This document shows, one piece after another, positions 41,540 through 49,690 of a stretch of DNA of 64,000 nt. Position numbers and translations under genes: made by a program. The first letter of the stretch is position 1. Each line of letters opens with the position of its first letter. The stretch lies in assembly GCF_900091605.1 (NCBI RefSeq), contig NZ_FMCQ01000010.1:221085-285084 (forward strand). Direction: 5' to 3'. This DNA comes from Micromonospora tulbaghiae (GTDB lineage: Bacteria; Actinomycetota; Actinomycetes; Mycobacteriales; Micromonosporaceae). The notes beneath the pieces were generated by a model. The model ran no database searches. It had not been told where the DNA came from and saw only the letters and a list, made by a program, of their open reading frames with translations.

Positions 41540-42628
41540 CGCCGCGCGGCGGACCTGGCGGCGGGCCTCGTCCGGAGGCACGCCCGTGGCGCGCAGCAGG
41601 TCGTTGGCGACGGTCCGCAGCTGCGACACCACGATGGTGCCGGAGAAGCCGATGTCCTGCCGGCACGCCTCGCCCGCGGCGCGGACCGCGCGCAGCACCC
41701 GTTCCCGGGCGGCGACCGGCTCGTCGGCGGCCAGGAACGCCCGGTGCAGCAGCCGGATCGCCTCGCTGAAGTGTTCCAGCGCGGCGGGCAGCTCCGGCGG
41801 CACCGGCTCCCGGTCCCGCAACGCGGTGCCGATCCGGCGGACCATGCCCCGGCTGTTGCGGAACGCCCGGTCCAGGTGCTCGGCGCCGCGCCGGTACGCG
41901 GCCAGGGCCCGCCGTCGCCGCCAGCGCACCGGGGAGAAGCGGACCACCTCGTCGGCGGCGCCGACCATCTCGTCGATGCGGTCCAGTTCCGTCTCGGCGG
42001 CGCGCATCCGGGCCAGCACCTCGTCGGCCGCGCGCACGTCGGCGTGGGCCAGCGCCTCCGCCGAGGCGGTCATCTGGCTGGCGAACGTGTCGAGCGCCGG
42101 GTCGGCGACGCGGCGGACCGCGCGCAGCGGGTTCAGCGGCGCGATCACCAGCACCACGAGCAGGCCGACGACGCCGCCGACGAGCGCGTTGACGGTCCGG
42201 GGCAGCTCCAGGTCGGGCGAGACCGGGGTCAGCGTGGCGACCAGGACCGCCGTACCGCCGGCCTGGGTGACGAGCGCGCCGGTGCCGCGGACGAGCACCG
42301 CCGCGGAGACCGCCAGGAACACGATCACGCCGGTCTGCCACGGGCCGGTGCCGAAGAGACGCACCAGCAGGTCGCCGACGACGATGCCGAGGACCACCCC
42401 GACCACCAGCTCCACGGTCCGCCGGGTGCGGTTGCCGAGCGAGGCGGCGATGACGCTCACCGCCGCGGCGGGCGCGAACGTCGGGTCGGGGTTGCCGAGC
42501 AGCTCACGGGCCACCGTCCAGGCCAACGTCGCGGCCAGGCCCGCCTGGACCGCCACGAGGAAGTACGTGCGCAGCCTCCGGCGGCTCGACCGCCCGGCGT
42601 CGCGTACCCGGTCGACGGCATCCCGCAT
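41528..42628 (-). CDS. FUSC/aromatic acid exporter family membrane protein
   Basis: A 366-residue protein with six TM helices in the first 170 residues (YFLVAVQAGLAATLAWTVAR; APAAAVSVIAASLGNRTRRT; VVGVVLGIVVGDLLVRLFG; VIVFLAVSAAVLVRGTGALV; LVGGVVGLLVVLVIAPLNPL) followed by a long charged helical cytosolic region. NRTRRTVELVVGVVLGI is the hallmark FUSC repeat motif. One half of the usual duplicated transporter is present, as in the ArAE-1-like actinobacterial members. Probably exports aromatic or amphipathic compounds. Confidence 0.88.
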   Translation of the reverse strand: MRDAVDRVRDAGRSSRRRLRTYFLVAVQAGLAATLAWTVARELLGNPDPTFAPAAAVSVIAASLGNRTRRTVELVVGVVLGIVVGDLLVRLFGTGPWQTGVIVFLAVSAAVLVRGTGALVTQAGGTAVLVATLTPVSPDLELPRTVNALVGGVVGLLVVLVIAPLNPLRAVRRVADPALDTFASQMTASAEALAHADVRAADEVLARMRAAETELDRIDEMVGAADEVVRFSPVRWRRRRALAAYRRGAEHLDRAFRNSRGMVRRIGTALRDREPVPPELPAALEHFSEAIRLLHRAFLAADEPVAARERVLRAVRAAGEACRQDIGFSGTIVVSQLRTVANDLLRATGVPPDEARRQVRRAAAAR

Positions 42629-42661
42629 GCGCCGGGGTACCCGCGGTCGCCCGCTCGAACC

Positions 42662-43039
42662 TCACCCGGGGTACGCCATCGTGCCGGTCAGCGCCACCAC
42701 GCCGGGCAGCCGGGTGTCCTGGCGCAGGAACTGCACCACCACCGGGACCGGGGAGCGCAGCACGCAGCCGTACGGGCGGTCCAGCCGTACCGCCTCCGGG
42801 TCGATCAGGTCGTTCACCCGTACGTGCCGGATGCGTCGGGCGCCGACCCGGATCCGGTACGGCCCGACCGGTTCGGCGTCCTGGTAGTAGAAGTCCAGCT
42901 CCAGCTCGGCGTCCTCGTCGGCGGCGTTGAGCACGCAGAGCTGGTCGAACGCGGTGAACGCCGGTTCCGGGCCGTGCGCGGGGAAAGGCACGTGCCCGCC
43001 GGGCACCACCCAGATCCGGGCGCCGACCGGCCCGCTCAC
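42662..43039 (-). CDS. sensory rhodopsin transducer (ASRT)-like protein
   Basis: A 125-residue all-beta protein: GARIWVVPGGHVPFPAHGPE, FDQLCVLNAADEDAELELDF, YYQDAEPVGPYRIRVGARRI and RHVRVNDLIDPEAVRLDRPY. It fits the family of the soluble transducer of Anabaena sensory rhodopsin. No rhodopsin gene lies in the window, and in many bacteria the family appears with sugar-related genes, so a carbohydrate-binding role is as likely as light signalling. GTG at 43037-43039 overlaps the lactone-oxidase stop (GTGA). Confidence 0.82.
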   Translation of the reverse strand: MSGPVGARIWVVPGGHVPFPAHGPEPAFTAFDQLCVLNAADEDAELELDFYYQDAEPVGPYRIRVGARRIRHVRVNDLIDPEAVRLDRPYGCVLRSPVPVVVQFLRQDTRLPGVVALTGTMAYPG

Positions 43040-44238
43040 GACTCCTCCAGCAGGCGGGCCAGGTCCGGGGTGAGGAACACCCCGTCCGGGTCGAGCCGGC
43101 GGCGCACCGCCTGGAAGTCGTCCCAGCGGGGAAAGAGGGGACGCAGGTCCCGCGCGCCGAGCCAGTGCTTCTTGCCCCAGTGCGGGCGTCCGCCGTAGTG
43201 CCGGAACACCGCCTCCACGTCCCGGAAGTACTCCTCGTACGGCAGCGAGGTGTTCTGCAGGCAGGCGATCGTGGTGGTGGGGCGGCCGTAGGCGTTGCTG
43301 AGCCAGATGTCGTCGGCCGCTATGGTGCGCACGAGCACCCGCCAGGCGGCCACCCGGCGGTGCCGGTCGCGTACCCGGCGGCGGACCTCGGCGAAGCAGG
43401 CCGGGAACGCCTCCGACGGCAGCATGTACTCGATCTCCTCGAAGCGCAGCTCCCGGTCGCGGGGAATGGTGCGGTGGGTCGGCCCGACCTGGCTCTGCCG
43501 GGGCTCGCCGTCCGGCAACCGGACCTCCGCCCGCTCCGGCGCGGCGTCCGTGTCGATGCGGTTGATCACCCGGACCTGCGTACGGTCGCTGCGCGGGTAC
43601 CAGTAGAAGTCCATGTTGCGGTTGGTGTGCTGCAGCTCGGCGAGGTGGTCGAGGGTCCAGTCCAGGTGCGCGCACCAGGAGCGGCGGTGCAGCTGGTAGG
43701 TCGGCTGCACGTCGAGCGTGATCCGGGTGACCACGCCGAGCGCGCCGAGGGAGAGACGGACGGCGGGCAGCAGGTCCGGGTTGCGGCGCGCGTCGACGTC
43801 CAGCACGTCGCCGGTGCCGGTGATAAGGCGTACGCCGGTGACCTGGGTGCTCAGGTTTCCGAAGCCGATGCCGGTGCCGTGGGTGCCGGTGGCGGTCGCC
43901 CCGGCGATCGACTGGTAGTCGACGTCACCCAGGTTGTCCATGGCCAGCCCGGCGTCGTAGAGCCCTTCGCCCAGCGCCCTGAGCTTGGTGCCGGCCCACG
44001 CGGTCGCGAGGCGCCCGTCGTCGGAGATCACGCCGGACAGCCGGTCCAGGCTCAGCAGGATCCCGTCGGTACGCACCAGCGGGCTGGACGAGTGCCCGGA
44101 GCCGACCGGCCGGACGGTCGCGCCGCTCTCCCGGGCACGGCGTACCAGCGCGCACACCTCGGCCTCGTCGGCGGGCTCGGCCCGCTCCGCCGGCGTGAAG
44201 CGGAGGCTGCCGGACCAGTTCACGAACTCGCGTGTCAC
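43036..44238 (-). CDS. D-arabinono-1,4-lactone oxidase-family FAD enzyme
   Basis: A 400-residue vanillyl-alcohol-oxidase-fold flavoenzyme. The FAD domain has VRPVGSGHSSSPLVRTDG (about 42-59; the His of GSGHS is the usual covalent flavin site), NLGDVDYQSIAGATATGTHG and LGALGVVTRITLDV. The C-terminal substrate domain ends with HYGGRPHWGKKHWL, the HWGKxH signature of aldonolactone and alditol oxidases. It oxidises a sugar lactone or polyol with O2. GTG at 44236-44238. Followed by the ASRT-like gene with a 4-base overlap and divergent from GH15. Confidence 0.92.
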   Translation of the reverse strand: MTREFVNWSGSLRFTPAERAEPADEAEVCALVRRARESGATVRPVGSGHSSSPLVRTDGILLSLDRLSGVISDDGRLATAWAGTKLRALGEGLYDAGLAMDNLGDVDYQSIAGATATGTHGTGIGFGNLSTQVTGVRLITGTGDVLDVDARRNPDLLPAVRLSLGALGVVTRITLDVQPTYQLHRRSWCAHLDWTLDHLAELQHTNRNMDFYWYPRSDRTQVRVINRIDTDAAPERAEVRLPDGEPRQSQVGPTHRTIPRDRELRFEEIEYMLPSEAFPACFAEVRRRVRDRHRRVAAWRVLVRTIAADDIWLSNAYGRPTTTIACLQNTSLPYEEYFRDVEAVFRHYGGRPHWGKKHWLGARDLRPLFPRWDDFQAVRRRLDPDGVFLTPDLARLLEES

Positions 44239-44289
44239 AGCGGCCCTCCCGGGCCCGCTTACCCGTGCCCGCCCCGGGTAGTCACCGCC

Positions 44290-46116
44290 GTGCCCGAGTC
44301 GCCGCCGTCGTTCCCGCCGATCGACGCGTACGCGTTCCTGTCCGACACGCACACCACGGCGCTCGTCGCGCCGGACGGGGCGGTCGAGTGGTTCTGCGTA
44401 CCGGACGCGGCGGGCGACGCGGTGGCGGCCCGGCTGCTCGACCGGGACGCGGGCGGCCGGTTCACGCTCACCGTCGCCGGCTGCCCGGAGCCGCGACGCC
44501 GCTACCGGCCGGACACGCTGGTGCTGGAGAACGCCTGGGCCGGCCCGTCCGGCACGGCGACCGGCGAGGACCTGCTCGCGGTCCGGCCCGGCGCCGCCGA
44601 CCGGCCGATCCACGCCGAACGGGTGCTGGTGCGCCGGCTGCGGGTCACCGACGGCCTGCTGCGGGTCCGCGCCGAGCTGACTCCCCGACCCGGGTACGGG
44701 ACACGTCCGGTGCGCTGGCGGCGCGACGGTACCGGCTGGCACGCCGACGGCACGCCGCTGCGGCTGTACACCGACCTGCCGGTCAGCGTCGAGGGCGGCA
44801 CGCTCGTCGCCGAGGCGGAGCTGCGCGCCGGGCAGGACGCCACGCTGCTGCTCGGGTACGCCGACCCGGTGCCCCCGCTCGCCGACGCCGGCGAGCTGAC
44901 CGAGCGGACCGCCGCCACCTGGCGGGCCTGGTCGGCGCGCGGCCACTACGACGGCTTCGCAGCCGGCGCGGTCCGGCACAGCGCCCTGGTGCTGCGCGGC
45001 CTGTCCTACGACGAGACCGGCGCGCTGCTGGCCGCCCCGACCACGTCGTTGCCCGAGGAGATCGGCGGGATTCGCAACTGGGACTACCGCTTCACCTGGC
45101 ACCGGGATGCGGCGCTGCTGCTGCTCGCGCTGTTCCGCCTGGGCCACGCCGAGGAGGGCCGCCGCTACCTGCGTTTCCTGCTCGGCGTCTGCGCCCGGCA
45201 GCATCCGCTCGCGCCGCTCGTCGGCATCCACGGCCACCCCACCGAGGAGCGCGAGCTGCCACACCTGTCCGGCTACGCCGGCTCGGCGCCGGTGCGGGTC
45301 GGCAACGAGGCGGCCCACCAGATCCAGTTCGACACGTACGGGCACATCCTCGACGCGGCGCTGGCCTACCAGCTGCTCACCGGCGAGCTGACCGGCCCGC
45401 AGTGGGCGCTGCTGCGGCGCCACGTCGAGACCATGGCGCAGCGCTGGCGGGAACCGGACCACGGGGTGTGGGAGATCCGCGGCCCTTGCCGGCACTACGT
45501 CAACTCGAAGGTGATGACCTGGGTCTGCCTGGACCGGGGCATCCGCCTCGCCGGGCTGCTCGGCGACCGCACCGCCCCGGTGGACCGGTGGCGCCGGGAA
45601 CGTGAGGCGCTGCACGCCGAGGTGCTCGACCGCGGGTACGACGAGCGCGCCAGCAGCTTCGTCATGGCGTACGGCGGCACCGAGCCGGACGCGTCGCTGC
45701 TGCGGATGCCGCTGGTCGGGTTCCTGCCCGGCGACGACCCGCGGATGGTCGCCACCGTCGAGCGGATCCGCGCCGACCTCGCCGTCGCGCCCGACCTGAT
45801 CCGGCGCTACCGGGTCGACGACGGGCTGCCCGGCACCGAAGGCGCGTTCCTGCTCTGCTCCTTCGAGCTGGTCTCCGCGCTGGTGCTGGCCGGCCGGCAC
45901 GGCGAGGCGCGCGAGATCTTCGACCGGCTCGCCCGCCGGGCCGGGCCGCTCGGCCTGCACCCGGAGGAACGCGCGCCCGACGGCACCGCCCTGGGCAACT
46001 TCCCGCAGGCGTTCACCCATCTCGCCCTCATCGAGGCGGCGCTGAACCTGGACTCGGCCGGCGACCGGGACGCGCTGCACGCGTGGGCGGAACGGTCACC
46101 GGCCACGCGGACGTGA
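44290..46116 (+). CDS. glycoside hydrolase family 15 protein
   Basis: A 608-residue cytosolic GH15 enzyme (glucoamylase/trehalase type). N-terminal beta-sandwich starts FLSDTHTTALVAPDGAVEWF; the (alpha/alpha)6 barrel begins near residue 262 with GIRNWDYRFTWHRDAALLLL. The first catalytic glutamate is in DHGVWEIRG (about 394), and the second is expected before GNFPQAFTHLALIEAALNL near the end. GTG at 44290-44292. Only 51 bases separate it from the divergent lactone oxidase, suggesting shared control. Trehalase or alpha-glucosidase activity is likely. Confidence 0.93.
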   Translation: MPESPPSFPPIDAYAFLSDTHTTALVAPDGAVEWFCVPDAAGDAVAARLLDRDAGGRFTLTVAGCPEPRRRYRPDTLVLENAWAGPSGTATGEDLLAVRPGAADRPIHAERVLVRRLRVTDGLLRVRAELTPRPGYGTRPVRWRRDGTGWHADGTPLRLYTDLPVSVEGGTLVAEAELRAGQDATLLLGYADPVPPLADAGELTERTAATWRAWSARGHYDGFAAGAVRHSALVLRGLSYDETGALLAAPTTSLPEEIGGIRNWDYRFTWHRDAALLLLALFRLGHAEEGRRYLRFLLGVCARQHPLAPLVGIHGHPTEERELPHLSGYAGSAPVRVGNEAAHQIQFDTYGHILDAALAYQLLTGELTGPQWALLRRHVETMAQRWREPDHGVWEIRGPCRHYVNSKVMTWVCLDRGIRLAGLLGDRTAPVDRWRREREALHAEVLDRGYDERASSFVMAYGGTEPDASLLRMPLVGFLPGDDPRMVATVERIRADLAVAPDLIRRYRVDDGLPGTEGAFLLCSFELVSALVLAGRHGEAREIFDRLARRAGPLGLHPEERAPDGTALGNFPQAFTHLALIEAALNLDSAGDRDALHAWAERSPATRT

Positions 46117-46165
46117 CCCGCACCCCGCCGGGAACCAGGCGGGGTGTCCCGACGACTATCCCTAC

Positions 46166-46903
46166 ATGGTGTGTGAGCAGTGGCGGGAGATCCTGTCGGC
46201 ACAGCTGGACGGTGAGGCGTCCGAGTCGGAGATCGAGGCGGCCGAGACCCATCTGACCGGCTGCGCCGGCTGCCGCGGCTGGTTCGACTCGGCCGCGTCG
46301 GTGACCCGGCGGGCCCGTACGCAGCTCGCCCCGCGGGTGCCCGACCTGGTCGACGCGGTCCTCGCAGCCGCTCCCCCGCCCCGGCCCAGCCGCCGCCACC
46401 GGATCACGCTCGGGCTGCGCGGGGCACTCGGCCTGCTCGGCGCGGTGCAGCTCGTACTCGGCCTGGCCCAGATCGGCCGGGAGGCGGTCGTCGAGCACGC
46501 GCACGCCTCCGGCCAGCACCTGTGGCACGAGTCGGCGGCGTGGAACGTGGCAGTCGGCGCCGGGTTCCTCTACGTGGCGGCGCGCCGGTCCGCCCCGTCC
46601 GGCCTGCTGCCGATGCTCAGCGCGTTCGTCGCCACGCTCGTGCTGCTGTCGGTGAACGACCTGATCACCGGGCAGGTGGCGATGACCCGGCTGGTCAGCC
46701 ACGGCTTCCTGCTGGTCGGCTGGGCCGTGATGCTGGTGCTGTCCCGCCTCGGCCGGCGCCCCGGCGACACCCCGCCCGGTCAGCGCCGGTCGGAGGGATC
46801 CCGGTGGGCGCTGCGGACCGAGGAACCGGCCGCGCCGTCGCTGCGGCTGGTGCCGCCCGGCCCGTACCCCGCACAGGCCCGCGACGACCGGCGCGCCGCC
46901 TGA
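46166..46903 (+). CDS. zf-HC2 anti-sigma-type membrane protein
   Basis: A 245-residue protein. The N-terminal HC2 zinc-binding motif is THLTGCAGCRGWF (about 29-41), preceded by ILSAQLDGEASESEIEAAE. Four TM helices follow (LGLRGALGLLGAVQLVLGLA; AAWNVAVGAGFLYVAARRS; LLPMLSAFVATLVLLSVNDL; HGFLLVGWAVMLVLSRLG). Its likely partner is the sigma factor at 47017-47583, but the two genes face each other instead of forming an operon. Similar convergent pairs exist around SigC-type factors in actinobacteria. Confidence 0.88.
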   Translation: MVCEQWREILSAQLDGEASESEIEAAETHLTGCAGCRGWFDSAASVTRRARTQLAPRVPDLVDAVLAAAPPPRPSRRHRITLGLRGALGLLGAVQLVLGLAQIGREAVVEHAHASGQHLWHESAAWNVAVGAGFLYVAARRSAPSGLLPMLSAFVATLVLLSVNDLITGQVAMTRLVSHGFLLVGWAVMLVLSRLGRRPGDTPPGQRRSEGSRWALRTEEPAAPSLRLVPPGPYPAQARDDRRAA

Positions 46904-46944
46904 CGGTCCGCCGCGCGGGCCTCTGCGTCCCGGTAGTCCCGCCC

Positions 46945-47016
46945 GGCCCCGGCGGTCGTGGTCCCGCCGCCAGGCCCCGGCGGTCGCGGCCCCGCCGAGT
47001 CCCGGCGGTCGCGGTC
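46945..47016. repeat. 28-base tandem repeat of hairpins between sigma and anti-sigma genes
   Basis: Two full copies (46945-46972, 46973-47000) and a partial third (47001-47016 and into the sigma 3' end) share the core CCCCGGCGGTCG-YGG-YCCCGCCG. Each copy can fold through CGGCGG/CCGCCG. The array separates two convergent genes and probably acts as a bidirectional terminator. Confidence 0.75.
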
Positions 47017-47583
47017 TCAGCGGGCCCGGCGGTGGCGGGCGTCGCCGGACCAGGCGGCGACCAGGTCCTCCCGGGCCCGGGCCACGCGGGAGCGGATGGT
47101 GCCCACCGGGCAGCCGCACACCTCGGCCGCCTCGGCATAGGACAGGCCGAGCACCTGGGTGGCCACGAACGCCTCCCGCCGGTCCGGCGCCAGCGTGGCG
47201 ATGAGACCGCGCAGCACGACGCCGTCCTCCCCGCCGCCGGTCACCGCGCCGGCCGTCTCGGCGGCGGCCTGCCAGTCCGGCAGCGCGGCGACCCGGGGCC
47301 GGGCGGTCGCCGCCCGCACGTGGTCCACCGCGACCCGGCGGGCGATCGTGAAGATCCAGGTACGCGCCGACGACCGGCCCGCGAAGCCGGGCAGGCTGCG
47401 CAGCGCGCGCAGGAACGTCTCCTGGGCGAGGTCGTCGGCCTCGCCGGGCCCGGCGAGGTGGGCGAGGAAACGCCACACCGGCGCCTGGAGGGCCCGGACG
47501 AACGCGGCCGCGGCCAGCTGGTCTCCCCGGGCGGCGCGGCGCGCCCACCCGGTCACCTGCTCGTCGTCGGCGTCCGGGCTCAT
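47017..47583 (-). CDS. sigma-70 family (ECF, SigC-like) RNA polymerase sigma factor
   Basis: A 188-residue sigma factor. Region 2: FVRALQAPVWRFLAHLAGPG, EADDLAQETFLRALRSLPGF and ARTWIFTIARRVAVDHVRAA. Region 4: VLGLSYAEAAEVCGCPVGTI followed by RSRVARAREDLVAAW. Start ATG at 47581-47583. The convergent zf-HC2 membrane protein is the probable antagonist. Sequence resembles SigC of mycobacteria and its relatives, but that assignment is tentative. Confidence 0.9.
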   Translation of the reverse strand: MSPDADDEQVTGWARRAARGDQLAAAAFVRALQAPVWRFLAHLAGPGEADDLAQETFLRALRSLPGFAGRSSARTWIFTIARRVAVDHVRAATARPRVAALPDWQAAAETAGAVTGGGEDGVVLRGLIATLAPDRREAFVATQVLGLSYAEAAEVCGCPVGTIRSRVARAREDLVAAWSGDARHRRAR

Positions 47584-47734
47584 CCGCGGCCGGCCCGCCG
47601 GTCCGGCGTGCTCATGCCGGACGGTACGGATGCGCGCCCCGCTCGGTTCATTCCTGGCGTCCCTCCTGCCGGCGCCGGAGTGCCGGTCGCCCCCGGTTGG
47701 TCGGCCCTCGGGTGGGAAAAGTTCCCGAACCGGG

Positions 47735-48208
47735 TCAATCGTCCACGGACACGGTGACCGGCCCGACGCGCAGGACACCGTCGGTGAGCGGGGCGCACCG
47801 CACGCCGCCGCGGCGGCGCATCGCCTTCCACGTACCGGGGCCGACCACCACGTCGAGCCAGGCGCAGGGCGGCGCGGCCCGGTGCACGCGCAGCCGGACC
47901 GGGCCGTCGCCGGAGTCGAGCGTGAGGACGCGGCCGACCAGCTCGTCCACCGGGATGCCGTCGGTCAGCACGTTGCGTCGCAGCTGGGTGAGGTCCGCGC
48001 CGGGCGGCAGCGACTCCCGCGCGATCAGCGTGACGCTCGCCTGCCGGTGCGCGGGACGGCCGAAGTAGCGGTCACCGACGACGCCCAGTCCGGCCCGAAG
48101 CTCCACCCGGTCGACCAGCTCGCCCGGTGGCGCGGGGGCGGGTCCGTCCGCGGGGCGGCCCACGTACCGGTGCACGGGCGAGGCCAGCAACTGGACGATC
48201 CGCGGCAT
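47735..48208 (-). CDS. MOSC domain-containing protein
   Basis: A 157-residue MOSC protein: VDRVELRAGLGVVGDRYFGR (about 32-51), VTLIARESL, TQLRRNVLTDGIPVDELVGR and LRVHRAAPPCAWLDVVVGPG, which contains the conserved Cys expected to handle sulfur. MOSC domains are linked to molybdenum-cofactor sulfuration or detoxification of N-hydroxylated compounds. Stand-alone; no mARC N-terminal domain. Confidence 0.9.
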   Translation of the reverse strand: MPRIVQLLASPVHRYVGRPADGPAPAPPGELVDRVELRAGLGVVGDRYFGRPAHRQASVTLIARESLPPGADLTQLRRNVLTDGIPVDELVGRVLTLDSGDGPVRLRVHRAAPPCAWLDVVVGPGTWKAMRRRGGVRCAPLTDGVLRVGPVTVSVDD

Positions 48209-48298
48209 GCTCGAAGTCTAATCACGGGCATACCATTGCCAAACCGGACGATAGCCGCGCTCACGTATCTGCGCTCTCCGCAGGGCGTTGTACCTGGT

Positions 48299-49540
48299 GT
48301 GACGGCGAGGCGACCCGATGCGATCGGAGTTCATCCGCGGCGGCGGCTGGCCTGGGCGCGGCGCGAGAACGAGCGCGGGCGTCAGAGGTACGAGGCGGCG
48401 GCCCGGATCTGGCGGCGTCGCGCCGAGCACCTCGATCGACTGGCGACGGAGGCAGCGGGCTTCCGTGGCTGTGCGCTGCCCGGCACCACGCTTCCGGTAC
48501 CGCTGGACGACGGCGAGGTCGTCTACCGCATCCTGCCCACTGTCGACCTCGTCGAGGCCACGGCCCGGCACCTGCCCGGACTGCCGGTTCCGGCCCGTAC
48601 GCTCTCCGGCTGCCTCGATCCGGCCGACGGCCCGCTACCGGCGGGACTGCGCGTGGTCGACAGCGGCGCCGCCGTGGTGACCGACCGGCGGGTGGCCTTT
48701 GCCGGGCACGACGTCCGGCGGGACTGGCCACTGCGTGATCTGCGCGGCCTGGGACATCACCCGGACCGTCCGGTGACCCTGCTGCACGACGTCGACGGCG
48801 GCATACCGGCGGGCCTGCGCGTGCCGGCGCCGGGCGCGGCGAACGCCCGCTTCTACCTCACCCTGGCCCACGCCGACGCGGCCTGTACGCGGCGGGCGGT
48901 CGTCGAGGACGTCGAGGCGCTGCGGTCCGCCCACCGGGCCGCCCGGCCCCGGCCACCCCGGCCGCTCGGCCCGTGGGACGCCCCGGCCGAGCGGGCGCTC
49001 CCCCAGCGGCTGGCCGCGGCCGGCGTCGCAGCGATGGCCGTGCTGCTGGGCGTCACCTCCGCCGGCACCTGGACGGCCACGGCCGGGCAGACCGGTCCGC
49101 CGCGCCGGCCGGCCGCAACTCCCGCCACGACGACTGCTCCTTCGGCGGCGCCCGTCGTGACTCCGGCCGATCCGTCGTCTCCCCCGGCGCCCCGGCCGAC
49201 CCGGCCCGCGCCGCGACCGGAGCGTCCCTCGAATACGACGGCGTGGTCGGGCGAACGGGTCCTCACCACCGCGCTACCTGCCGCCCGGCCGTCGCCGACG
49301 CACACCGGTGACCGTCCGCCGGCACCCGCCGAACCGTCCAGCCCTCCTGCCGACGAGGTGACCCCGGCGCCGACCGCGAGCCCGACGGGCGACCCGGCTC
49401 CGACCGGAGAGCCCGGCCCCACCGGCGAGCCGAGCCCCACCACCTCATCCGAGCCGCCCCTCCTGGACCTGGTGGGACGACGAATCGGCCTGTCCCTCGG
49501 CTCCGGCACGACGGTCCAGGTGAACGCGGATCTCCCCTGA
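48299..49540 (+). CDS. membrane protein with long Pro/Thr-rich extracellular tail
   Basis: A 413-residue protein of unknown function. The soluble N-terminal half (about 1-240) starts RRPDAIGVHPRRRLAWARRE and has a conserved-looking body (GTTLPVPLDDGEVVYRILPT; LRVVDSGAAVVTDRRVAFAG). One TM helix (LAAAGVAAMAVLLGVTSAGT, about 242-261) precedes a Pro/Thr/Ser-rich tail with repeated TGDPAP/TGEPGP/TGEPSP units. The last 30 residues (LLDLVGRRIGLSLGSGTTVQ) form a small folded end. GTG at 48299-48301 is the best start. Divergent from the MOSC gene. Confidence 0.75.
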   Translation: MTARRPDAIGVHPRRRLAWARRENERGRQRYEAAARIWRRRAEHLDRLATEAAGFRGCALPGTTLPVPLDDGEVVYRILPTVDLVEATARHLPGLPVPARTLSGCLDPADGPLPAGLRVVDSGAAVVTDRRVAFAGHDVRRDWPLRDLRGLGHHPDRPVTLLHDVDGGIPAGLRVPAPGAANARFYLTLAHADAACTRRAVVEDVEALRSAHRAARPRPPRPLGPWDAPAERALPQRLAAAGVAAMAVLLGVTSAGTWTATAGQTGPPRRPAATPATTTAPSAAPVVTPADPSSPPAPRPTRPAPRPERPSNTTAWSGERVLTTALPAARPSPTHTGDRPPAPAEPSSPPADEVTPAPTASPTGDPAPTGEPGPTGEPSPTTSSEPPLLDLVGRRIGLSLGSGTTVQVNADLP

Positions 49541-49580
49541 CCCATCCTCGGGATGCTCTCCGAGGCCCGGCCCTCACGCC

Positions 49581-49654
49581 GTCGATCTTGCACTTGCCGC
49601 CCCACCGATGCCGGATTCGTCCCGCATTCAGGGGCTCGCAAGTGCAAGATCGAC
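49581..49654. repeat. 17-base perfect inverted repeat (REP-like element)
   Basis: GTCGATCTTGCACTTGC (49581-49597) and its exact complement (49638-49654) flank a 40-base spacer, between convergent stops at 49540 and 49691. The core GTCGATCTTGCACTT is one I recall as recurrent between genes in Micromonosporaceae. Probably a dispersed element also serving as terminator. Confidence 0.75.
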
Positions 49655-49690
49655 GAGGTCGGGGGCGGGCCGGGGCGGGCGGTGGGTGGG

